DNA of 64,000 nt from Lachancea dasiensis (taxonomy: Eukaryota > Ascomycota > Saccharomycetes > Saccharomycetales > Saccharomycetaceae): contig LT598454.1 of NCBI GenBank assembly GCA_900074725.1, positions 750,854-814,853 on the forward strand, written 5' to 3'. Below are positions 1 through 8,194 of this stretch, piece after piece. A program made the position numbers and the translations under genes. The notes beneath the pieces are model-generated. The model was given only the letters and a program-made list of their open reading frames with translations. It searched no databases and was not told where the DNA came from. The first letter of the stretch is position 1. The number at the start of each line of letters is the position of its first letter.

Positions 1-3000
1 ATGCACATGAATGAATTACACCCAAGTGTACAATTTTACGATATGGCGTGTGTGCTGATTATTGAAGGCATGGTGTCTTTTCTCTCAGTGTTTGACAATT
101 TGGGGCCCAACGATGAAACTATTCAATCTTTTACCACTGCTTACTATGAAGAATTAGAGGCTGATAGTATGAAGGGCATCTCCAATCCATTGGCTATGGC
201 GTCCGCCTTAGCTGACGATGCCGACGAAGATGACAAGCCACTGTCGAGCGAAGATGGAGAGGCTGGCACTGTTGAGAAGGGAGTTTCTCACGTAGAACCA
301 GAAATTAATCGAGAAGAGACCAAAGATCATTTGAAGGAGGGAAAGTTAATGCTCCTGCAGCGACTACTGGCTCATGGCGCTGTAATTCCATTCATTTATG
401 CTTTTCAGACCTACTCTCGGTATATGTTTGCTAGCAAGGATATCTCTAAGCTCTATCTGAGACTTTTTGAATACGCCATACATCCTGTTTACAGCCTTGC
501 TGTTCCTTGCACGGAGCAAAAGAAAGATTCCAATAACCTCGCGCGTACTCATGATGTTTTTCAAGCCTTCCACACACAGACTACTAGAGAATTTTACTAC
601 CAAGAATGCATGGCATATGTCACAACTGTTGATAATGTTGACAAGTTGTTTAGTCTTTCTCATCAGTGGCTCACACCTCTCGGCCCCCACTTGGCGCACA
701 ATGCATCTGTTGTTTCAAAGCTGTGTAGGATTGGTTTGGAGGATATAAGGAGCAGTTTACAGGCTCCTGCTACATTAGAGCGCTGGCTGAATTTTGCCCG
801 GAAATTCGTACTCCCAGCATTGCCTCTCTTGACCGAGAATGTAATTGTCATAAACCAAGCATATGAATTGCTCAGCTTTTTTGACTATGAACGCCGTTAT
901 TTTCTTTACCATGAGCTCAGCTCTAAATTATCTCAGGACAATATTTTCATTAAAGCGGCATGGAACGCTTCTTCGAGGGAAGCTAAAACGGAATTAAAGT
1001 CTTTGAGCATTGACAATATGGACAAAAAGGGTAGAATATTTGCGAAAATAGTATCCAAAAATCCATTAAGCGCTCTAGAACCCGTTATGAATCAGCTGGA
1101 AAATTATGATAAGTTATCAGATCTGGTGGTGGAGACGACGTCGTACTTTACACCCTTTGCATATGATGTTTTACAGTACCATATTTTGCTTCGCTTGTCA
1201 TCCGAAAGACAATCTCTTCAAGAAAGCGGCATCCATGTTACAATGTGGGTACAAAGGCTTGCCGTGTTTATTGCAAGCTTAGTGAAAAAGTCTCCAAGAA
1301 TGGATATCCGCAACATAGTACGCTTTGTGGTCAAGAAGCTCCATTTGAACGATATGATTTCTGTGACTGTAATCAAAGAGCTTACTTCTAAAGTGGGTGG
1401 TGTGAAAGATATTAATGATCTAAGTCCAAGACAACTACTCATGCTAAATTCGGGTAAACCTCTCCAGGAACTCGCGAGATCCATAATCAGAGATACGAGA
1501 GATGAAAATTACACACCGGCACTGAGATTGCTTAATGTTTTCATCGAAGAAAATGCATTGTCCGAAATTTTTATTCTATTAGACAGTATAAGAGTTTCCC
1601 TCACCGGGAAGGACTCTCACTATAAAGTAGTGTCTACAAGGATTGACGATATTGGCTTATTGATGTGGTCTTTTATTGATATGAGCAAACACTTTCTAGG
1701 CGCTGATAGATATAAGGCAAACGTGATCCCTTTCGACTTATTAGTGAGCCAATATGGTCTATCGATAGAGTGGGCATTCTTCATTTGGAGAGACTTCTAT
1801 GATAGCTTACCTAATGATGATTTAAAATCCGTTGAGAATTGGGATCAGGCAATTGAAAGGGCCCAACTGGTACCCGTCGAGTTTCAAGGTGAATTTGTGC
1901 AGCTTTTTATCAACTTCTGGAAATCGTCTTTATATGACGTGTCGTTCCCTAAAGACCTTTACGACGATGAGAAAAGGTCGATTGAAAAGACTGCAGCTCA
2001 ATGTAAACCTGGTAAAAAGAAGCGAGAGGCATCTAAGATGCTTGAAAATATTATGGCGAGCAGACTTGGTCATCAAAGAGCATACAACAGATGCCAATCC
2101 TTACTCCAGGCATTCTCTTTCAACGTAAATCAGTTAAAATTAAAGGGCGTTTTGGGACCATTTATACAACGCTGCGTAATTCCGAGGGCTCTATTTTCGC
2201 CTGCTGACGCTCTTTACGTGGTCAATTTTATTTGGGAGGCCTTCAGCTTTAGCGGTGCCTTGATGATCTTAGAGGAGATCGCTTTGCAAAGATTCCTCGT
2301 CCCTCTTCTTTTTTCCTCAACTAGTTTAGAAGCAAGCAACTTGGGTCTTTTCTTCACCACCTATCTAGAAAAGCTAGAGCAGTTGAGAAAGAGCAACCAG
2401 GTCTCTAACGATGACCTCAAAATCTTGTTCAGCATTCACCATACGATAGCAGATGACGTTATCAATTTAATGATGGAGAAGAACTATATGTCGATACGAA
2501 ACGGAATTGAATTTATGAAGTACCTATCCACAGTGTTCCCCGTTGTAGAATATGACATTTTCCAGATGATTCAAGTCATGGAAAAGCTGATATCAGCAGA
2601 TAAACGAGAAGATATTTTGCTGCCAAGCAATGCTCTTATCGGCCATTTGAGAGCCCGACTAAAGACCTCTATCGAACTTGAAGCTTTCTATGACATGAAT
2701 CCTGACGAAAAAAGCCATTTTGCTTGCGAGGAGAAAGATATTATTATAAAATATTATAAGGCATTGGCGAGTGAAGAAGAAGAAAGGAAACGTCGGTTAA
2801 ACTTCGAAAACGAAACCGAGGAGAAACTTAAGGAAGGGCATCAAGAAAGTAAAAATTCAGGGCTTGTGAATGATGAAAACCTCACAGCGGCAAATGTTTT
2901 TGCTAGGTTTGGCAAGGTTTCTCCACTACCTATGTATGATATTTTGGGTGAAATGCGGGACGTTTGCAAATACTTGGAAGCAGATCGTCCCAATTATATG

Positions 3001-4065
3001 AGCCGCATTGTGAGGAACAAATTTGTACTCGCAGAATTGCGGCAGATAGAAAGGGAAACAATACATCGACCCCAAGAGTATTCATCAAGGCTTTCGGAAT
3101 TATTTGAATCATTCTATCGGAGCCTCGTGTCCTCACCTAATCATGATAAATTTCAACAGCGGTTGAATGCTATAAGCCTCGCGTGCAAGTCAGTCAGAAA
3201 CCCACAGGGAATGGAGAAGATGCACAAAGGCAAACCACCAGCTCAACCTATTGCGTACGATGAGGAGCCTTTGCCGAAGGCGCCTTCTTTGATGAAAGCG
3301 AGGTCAGAGACTCCTCGGGGTATGGGCCAAGCTGGCGACCTTGGGGATAATAAACGTCAATCGAGGTATAGCGGGGCTAGGCTGAATAACCCAGTTCCTG
3401 GAAATAAGAACAAATCTGTGACATCGGATGACAAAACAATCTCATCTCAAAGTCGAGAGAAAATCATCGATGAACGCAAGAAAAATAGGGAATCGTCTTT
3501 TGATTTTATGAGCTCCAAGTTACCCAAGGGGCCCTCAAGTTCTAGCGAGGGCAGGCCGGTGAATATAAAAAGCCGGTATGACCGTAATTCAGCGGCAGTT
3601 CCCGAAGATAAGGGAAAGGCGTCATCACCTGCGCCGCGTGTTCCTGCCCGCGGTACTGCTGTTAACAGAACGGGCACTGACGCAGCAAGTCGTTTTCAAA
3701 ATTCCCCGGCCAGCGAAAGCAGGTTTCCAGAGCGCCCCCCTTCACAGGGTCTGAAAACACGTTTTACTAAAAGACCTAGGGACGAGGTTGCGTCGCCTTT
3801 TCCGTCGAAGAGGAAAAAAAATGAACCCAGCCGGAGTCACTTTCCAGGTCCTGAACGCGAACGACCAGCGTCGAGTGTAAACCGCGACTCCAATACCGGG
3901 GACAGGTACGAAAGAAAACCACTAAATGATAAGCGCCAAGCTGGACCTGATGTGAGTTTACCTTCTGGTCCTCGTTCCCAAGGGACTCGGGACAAGCGAG
4001 GCCGTGGCAGTAGCCACGCGCAGCCATCGACTCCAGCTCAACGGCCTAGCAGATATCAAAAGTGA
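1..4065 (+). CDS. THO2: THO complex subunit Tho2 (5' end outside window)
   Basis: Large subunit of the nuclear THO/TREX complex, which couples RNA polymerase II transcription to mRNA export and limits R-loop formation. The frame is open from the first base of the window and gives 1354 residues. S. cerevisiae Tho2 is about 1600 residues, so I infer that the N-terminal part lies outside the window and that the ATG at base 1 is probably internal. The body is helical, like the THOC2 family. The last 300 residues are low in complexity and rich in Arg, Lys, Ser and Pro, matching the nucleic-acid-binding tail known for Tho2. INN1 follows on the same strand after a 587-bp gap. Tho2 and Inn1 are both chromosome XIV genes in S. 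cerevisiae but are not adjacent there. Confidence 0.9.
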   Translation: MHMNELHPSVQFYDMACVLIIEGMVSFLSVFDNLGPNDETIQSFTTAYYEELEADSMKGISNPLAMASALADDADEDDKPLSSEDGEAGTVEKGVSHVEPEINREETKDHLKEGKLMLLQRLLAHGAVIPFIYAFQTYSRYMFASKDISKLYLRLFEYAIHPVYSLAVPCTEQKKDSNNLARTHDVFQAFHTQTTREFYYQECMAYVTTVDNVDKLFSLSHQWLTPLGPHLAHNASVVSKLCRIGLEDIRSSLQAPATLERWLNFARKFVLPALPLLTENVIVINQAYELLSFFDYERRYFLYHELSSKLSQDNIFIKAAWNASSREAKTELKSLSIDNMDKKGRIFAKIVSKNPLSALEPVMNQLENYDKLSDLVVETTSYFTPFAYDVLQYHILLRLSSERQSLQESGIHVTMWVQRLAVFIASLVKKSPRMDIRNIVRFVVKKLHLNDMISVTVIKELTSKVGGVKDINDLSPRQLLMLNSGKPLQELARSIIRDTRDENYTPALRLLNVFIEENALSEIFILLDSIRVSLTGKDSHYKVVSTRIDDIGLLMWSFIDMSKHFLGADRYKANVIPFDLLVSQYGLSIEWAFFIWRDFYDSLPNDDLKSVENWDQAIERAQLVPVEFQGEFVQLFINFWKSSLYDVSFPKDLYDDEKRSIEKTAAQCKPGKKKREASKMLENIMASRLGHQRAYNRCQSLLQAFSFNVNQLKLKGVLGPFIQRCVIPRALFSPADALYVVNFIWEAFSFSGALMILEEIALQRFLVPLLFSSTSLEASNLGLFFTTYLEKLEQLRKSNQVSNDDLKILFSIHHTIADDVINLMMEKNYMSIRNGIEFMKYLSTVFPVVEYDIFQMIQVMEKLISADKREDILLPSNALIGHLRARLKTSIELEAFYDMNPDEKSHFACEEKDIIIKYYKALASEEEERKRRLNFENETEEKLKEGHQESKNSGLVNDENLTAANVFARFGKVSPLPMYDILGEMRDVCKYLEADRPNYMSRIVRNKFVLAELRQIERETIHRPQEYSSRLSELFESFYRSLVSSPNHDKFQQRLNAISLACKSVRNPQGMEKMHKGKPPAQPIAYDEEPLPKAPSLMKARSETPRGMGQAGDLGDNKRQSRYSGARLNNPVPGNKNKSVTSDDKTISSQSREKIIDERKKNRESSFDFMSSKLPKGPSSSSEGRPVNIKSRYDRNSAAVPEDKGKASSPAPRVPARGTAVNRTGTDAASRFQNSPASESRFPERPPSQGLKTRFTKRPRDEVASPFPSKRKKNEPSRSHFPGPERERPASSVNRDSNTGDRYERKPLNDKRQAGPDVSLPSGPRSQGTRDKRGRGSSHAQPSTPAQRPSRYQK

Positions 4066-4652
4066 TAAAGCTGGCAAATGATGCAATGAGCTGTTTTTAC
4101 ATACGCCTAATGATCTATGAAAGATATTCAAGTCTGGTAGGTCTTGTCATCTCTCCACATCCTCTGATACTCCCTACCATCATTCAAAATTCAGTGAAGG
4201 CGGGTACATTCTAATTTGCTTGGTAGTGGGAAGGTCTTTGTACAAATCTCTAAGGTATGCAAGCGGTAAAGATTTCATCACTTTACTTGGTACCGTTTTC
4301 TTGCTTTCCAATGAGATGCCAAACTACTCCGCTATCAAGATTTATAATTTTATGTACGGAGAGCGTCTAAACGGCTTCAGCTTTGTACAGTTTCTCGGTC
4401 AATAACTACACTTTCCACTCTTTCGGTGCTCCTCAATGCAATTACGCGATGAGTGAAGTGTCACCTTGTTCAGAAGGCGACTTTGAGTTCAGTCATCGTA
4501 AAGCTGTGTGTTAAGTGTCAAATATATTTATGATCTACATACATACTTGATTAATCAAAATCATCAAATATCGCGTTGAGAGTCTTACCGACGTACAAAC
4601 CAAGTTCGAGGGCTTTAGGGAACTTCAATTGCAAGAATTTGGATCTTATACG
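4066..4652. other. THO2-INN1 intergenic region
   Basis: This 587-bp spacer contains the THO2 3' region and the INN1 promoter. A 61-codon open frame at 4220-4405 has no recognisable features and is probably chance. An exact PAC-type octamer GCGATGAG lies at 4446-4453, about 200 bp upstream of the INN1 ATG. No RNA gene was seen. Confidence 0.6.
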
Positions 4653-5843
4653 ATGTCCAGTTCCGTAAGTGGGGTATTTGGCGGTGCAAATGGACTTTTG
4701 GAAGTTTATGTTAGCAGAGCCCGAGATTTGCCAAACTTACGAAAGCTCGATAAGCAAAGTCCCTTCGTGCGCTTAAGGCTGTCACATATGACTGAAACGT
4801 CTGATGTTGTCTTCAGGGGAGGCCAGACCCCGAAATTTGATTTTTATTCCAAGTTTGATCTGACGCCAGATGTTAAGCCTGCTCTCACAGTTGAACTATT
4901 CGACGACAGATCGCCTCCCAAATTGATAGGGCAATGCACAATAGACGTAACACCAGCTCTATATAAGGATCCTGAAGATGGTCACGATGATTGGTTCCAA
5001 CTTTTTTTTGCAAATGCTGAAGCTGGTCAAGTCTATGTCGAGCTGACATTCCATCCTCTAATATCGACGTCACGACTACAGAGAGACAATGCACATGATG
5101 CTAGTAACTTGGACCAGGCAATCCAAAATAGGCCTGCGCCGCCCCTTCCGGCCAAAGTTCCTTCCTTCCAGTTGGGTGCCTCCTCGCAATTGTCGGCGCT
5201 CTCGAACCACAAAGGTTACTCCCATGGGTCTGACCTACGAAATTCCTCAGCAGCCTCGACATTTGATGTACAATCTTCAAACTCAAGCCCCAGTTTAAGA
5301 CACCCAGTTAATTTCAATGCGTCTTTAACGTCAAATGGAACGTATGGCTCACATTTGACAACCGATTCGCAGGAAAGCCACGCAACAGCGAATACTGCTA
5401 CTACGGGCGGCACTGTGGGAACCACAGAGCCATTGTTTGCCAAACTGAAGCAACTTAAAGAAAAGTGGAAATCTATGAAAAACCCGTCCTCCGATCAATT
5501 GGACAACGAGAAAACGGTTGATTTGGAAGCACTGCAAAAGGCCGTCGGCGTTGAGCTCGACGACTATGACCGTGTTGATAACTTTAGTAGACATTCAAGC
5601 CAACAAACCCTAGGATCTTCCAAACTAGCAACTCAACCACCGCTGCCACCTCTACCTGTTCAAGGGTCCAGGAGAAGTAGCATCGAGCATAGCCCGCGAT
5701 TAGAAAGCGGCTTCACTTCAAATGCTGGGAGAAGCTCACCGCGCCTACCACCCCTTCCATCCAGTCCTTCTTTGCGGCCTGGTTTAAGATCAAGGCATGC
5801 ATCCAATTCACCTACAAGACGAAGGCCACCTCCAATGGGTTAA
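4653..5843 (+). CDS. INN1: Cytokinesis C2-domain protein Inn1
   Basis: Inn1 is recruited to the bud neck at the end of mitosis and is needed for plasma-membrane ingression and primary septum formation, through Hof1, Cyk3 and the chitin synthase Chs2. The predicted protein has 396 residues (S. cerevisiae about 409). A C2-type beta-sandwich occupies roughly residues 8-125, starting with LLEVYVSRARDLPNLRKLD, which matches the family start closely. The rest is disordered and Ser/Pro-rich, with proline motifs such as PPLPPLPV and PRLPPLPSSP near residues 340-375. In the family such motifs bind SH3 domains of Hof1 and Cyk3. The protein ends in a basic RRRPPP segment like its orthologue. The frame runs upstream only to a TTG, so the first ATG at 4653 is taken as the start. 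Confidence 0.92.
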   Translation: MSSSVSGVFGGANGLLEVYVSRARDLPNLRKLDKQSPFVRLRLSHMTETSDVVFRGGQTPKFDFYSKFDLTPDVKPALTVELFDDRSPPKLIGQCTIDVTPALYKDPEDGHDDWFQLFFANAEAGQVYVELTFHPLISTSRLQRDNAHDASNLDQAIQNRPAPPLPAKVPSFQLGASSQLSALSNHKGYSHGSDLRNSSAASTFDVQSSNSSPSLRHPVNFNASLTSNGTYGSHLTTDSQESHATANTATTGGTVGTTEPLFAKLKQLKEKWKSMKNPSSDQLDNEKTVDLEALQKAVGVELDDYDRVDNFSRHSSQQTLGSSKLATQPPLPPLPVQGSRRSSIEHSPRLESGFTSNAGRSSPRLPPLPSSPSLRPGLRSRHASNSPTRRRPPPMG

Positions 5844-6120
5844 AAAAACGAAAATGGCTATAAGCTGCTCTGATACTTAGATCAGCAAAGCTGTAGTAAA
5901 ATTAATGGTAAGGCTCTGGGTACACTTTTTAGAACCGTCAACTGCACCGCACTTGCAAGTAAGCAAGTAATCGGAATTAGACGACTTGACCTCACCATCA
6001 CAAATCACATAAATGAAAATTGTGAAGCCTATTCAGCTCCACACAACCCCTTAATAAATTATCCTTAATATGTAGTTTACAGATGTTCATGCAGAATTGC
6101 CCTTATATAAGGGTTGTAGC
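5844..6120. terminator. Shared 3' region of convergent INN1 and RPC31
   Basis: INN1 and RPC31 converge here. A perfect 14-bp palindrome, CCCTTATATAAGGG, sits at 6100-6113, seven bases beyond the RPC31 stop. Its centre TTATATAA resembles the TATATA efficiency element of yeast 3'-end formation and, being symmetric, could serve both genes. That role is inference. Confidence 0.4.
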
Positions 6121-6819
6121 CTAGAAGGCAGGTTCGTCACCATAATCGTCATCATCGCCGGCATCATCATCTCCATCGTCAAAGTATTTTTCGGCGTTGT
6201 AATCATCGTCTTCGTCACTGTCGAATTCCTCATCCACATCTTCAGGTTCCTTGTTCTCATCTTTGCCCTCACCATTCGCAGCTTCGTCCTCATCCTCTGC
6301 AAGTCCCTTCAATTTTTCAAGCATTGACAAACCTGCCGCATCGTCGTCTTTTATGTCCGATCCAGTGTAGACGTCCGTCCGTTTATCTAGTTGAGACAGT
6401 GCCAGAAGTTTTTTCTTGTTAATACCCATTACTTGGTAGAGTTCCTCTGGGAAAAATTCCAGGTGAAACGGATGTTCATCTATCGAGACTCCAATTTTAC
6501 GCTTTTTCAAATACCTGTCTGAATAGCGTTCGATTCCGTCGCTTATCCCGTCGTCGTCGATCAGCTTTTGGTTTTTGCCCTGTCCATCTACAGACAATTC
6601 CAAGGATCCTGTATAGAATGGGCCCTCGCGGACGGCAGTCACGAAATTGATGTAATTTACGGCTGTGGCACGTTCTGTGGCAGAAAGTAGCCCGTTCACA
6701 GGAAGTGGAATCGTGGGAAGCTCAGTATTCTCATTGGCTCCCACATCACTATAACTGAGGCCAAACGGTAGATTCCTGGCGAGGGAACTACCTTCTCTCC
6801 CACCACGCTGGAAACTCAT
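6121..6819 (-). CDS. RPC31: RNA polymerase III subunit Rpc31
   Basis: C31 belongs to the C82-C34-C31 heterotrimer of RNA polymerase III, which acts in promoter-dependent initiation of tRNA and 5S rRNA genes. The protein has 232 residues (S. cerevisiae 251). The N-terminus MSFQRGGREG and the short LPVNG segment match the family. From about residue 175 the chain is an almost continuous run of Asp and Glu, the acidic tail that defines C31. This low-complexity tail makes an open frame in several readings, but only this one carries the conserved N-terminal half. The start ATG is followed by the expected Ser-Phe. The promoter has RRPE- and PAC-like elements typical of the ribosome-biogenesis regulon (6929-6965). 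Confidence 0.93.
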   Translation of the reverse strand: MSFQRGGREGSSLARNLPFGLSYSDVGANENTELPTIPLPVNGLLSATERATAVNYINFVTAVREGPFYTGSLELSVDGQGKNQKLIDDDGISDGIERYSDRYLKKRKIGVSIDEHPFHLEFFPEELYQVMGINKKKLLALSQLDKRTDVYTGSDIKDDDAAGLSMLEKLKGLAEDEDEAANGEGKDENKEPEDVDEEFDSDEDDDYNAEKYFDDGDDDAGDDDDYGDEPAF

Positions 6820-6928
6820 AACTTCAATCTATTATTTTTAGAGCAGTTATCCTAAGATGGTGCTACTATGAAGCCCCGAATAAGCTTATCTTAACTGAGT
6901 TCGTCGGGCACAAAGCACTATGGGTCTA

Positions 6929-6965
6929 GCTCATCGGCTGTTTTCGTCTATAAAGTGAAAAATTT
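6929..6965 (-). promoter_or_regulatory. RRPE + PAC-type promoter of RPC31
   Basis: On the RPC31 coding strand a PAC-like element reads CCGATGAGCT (6929-6938), one base off the consensus. It lies about 110 bp before the ATG. An RRPE-like TGAAAATTT lies 20 bp further upstream (6957-6965). This order and spacing are characteristic of ribosome-biogenesis genes in Saccharomycetes. PAC is bound by Dot6/Tod6 and RRPE by Stb3 in S. cerevisiae. A Dot6/Tod6 homologue is encoded at 28.1 kb in this window. Confidence 0.55.
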
Positions 6966-7041
6966 CGGTTAATTATATACAACATACCTACACTTTATAC
7001 GTCGGTACAAGGACGAAGTGTGTCACACAATGGCTCGTCCT

Positions 7042-7422
7042 TTAGTCTTCGAGTAGATCCGCGATGTCTTCATCGTCATCCAAGTTACCTTGGTATTTCT
7101 TGAGTTCGTCAATGCGCTCTTCAAGTATTTTCTCCTGTCTCTTAACCCTCTGTCTTGTCTTGTTCCCCCATCCGAAAGCATTTTCGTTGACGGAGGCAAC
7201 ACTATTTGGATCTTCGACAAGCTTCTCTTGTCTTTCCTCGGCTCTGAGCTTTTCACCTTCACGAACCTTGTTTTCGAGCTGCTTTTTGGCTAAATGCCTT
7301 TGGGCTAGGTTACGCAACAACACATATCCGCCTACAATGATTACCAGACGGATGGCATGCTGGAAATCGAGGTTGGCAAAGGAGTCATAAACATTCTGAA
7401 AGGAGTTTTGAAGTAGATCCAT
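7042..7422 (-). CDS. PGA2: ER/nuclear-envelope membrane protein Pga2
   Basis: Pga2 is a small essential ER and nuclear-envelope protein implicated in protein trafficking in S. cerevisiae; its molecular activity is not settled. The predicted protein has 126 residues (S. cerevisiae 129). A single hydrophobic stretch (about residues 20-37, LVIIVGGYVLLRNLA) is followed by a long charged helix, likely coiled coil, with the conserved segment NAFGWGNKTRQRVKRQE and an acidic end. The frame runs upstream to a GTG, but the ATG at 7422, giving MDLLQNSFQNVYDSF, matches the family start and length, so it is preferred. It is on the same strand as RPC31 with 222 bp between them, as in the S. cerevisiae order YNL151C-YNL149C. 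Confidence 0.85.
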   Translation of the reverse strand: MDLLQNSFQNVYDSFANLDFQHAIRLVIIVGGYVLLRNLAQRHLAKKQLENKVREGEKLRAEERQEKLVEDPNSVASVNENAFGWGNKTRQRVKRQEKILEERIDELKKYQGNLDDDEDIADLLED

Positions 7423-8194
7423 GGCAAATCTGGATGAGAGACACTGAATAACAGGGTTTTGTGCAGGTTGAAATACACTTGCACTTTGAAGGCCGACCAT
7501 GAGCCATTTAGTAATCATACTATCACCATACACGAGTTATTTGATATGTGCCTAACGGCATGGATGTATTAGAGTTTGGTACCGTACTCCTGACACTCAT
7601 AGAGTGGTTCGCTAGGTGACAGCTAGTAGTTCTCCTATGAACGATGTATGTTTTCATAGTTAGCTGTTATATGTATACTTAGTATCTGCGGGAACTTAAA
7701 ATATTTCTCTTTCACCAGCTGGACAATTTTGCAGCGAATCTCTTTACTCTCTACATAGCTATTCTATTTGAAGCTCATCAAGTGTAAGGGTTAGACCAGA
7801 AAAACTATGTGATACTGTCAACTTTGCGTCTGAGAGTTGTCACGCGTTCGAAGGTGAGTTACCGCCTTGAATATTTGTAATACCCTGTCTTTAACCAACA
7901 CCGATCACTCTCGAGCTTCGGCTCATTTCTGTGCCTCTCTGGATTGCAGCGTTTCCTTAGCGCGCCATCGATTGCCCGGCACATATCCGTTGGTTTGATA
8001 TCACTTTATAGCATTATGACGCCCACACCTTAATTTTAGATGTAGTCCTCGAAAGTGTCATCGATCGTTTAGCTATTTATGTAAATACATGTAAAATGAA
8101 ATTAGGTTAGAAATTAGATGAGTTGGGTTTATTGCAATGCTAGATTTTCGATCGGTTTTTCCATCCGCCAGAACTAACGGAGAAGGTTCTTTTC
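7423..8194. other. PGA2-SET1 intergenic region
   Basis: This 772-bp spacer holds the PGA2 promoter and the SET1 3' region. I see no RNA gene, repeat or credible open frame. It marks a synteny break against S. cerevisiae: PGA2 belongs to chromosome XIV and SET1 to chromosome VIII, and ALF1, the next gene after PGA2 in S. cerevisiae, is absent here. Confidence 0.5.

Noticed and set aside
4220-4405. 61-codon frame between THO2 and INN1
   Set aside because: Short, with no recognised feature, and located in the INN1 promoter.
6087-6327. Frames overlapping the acidic tail of RPC31
   Set aside because: They are other readings of the GAT/GAA-type repeats encoding the acidic tail and have no independent support.
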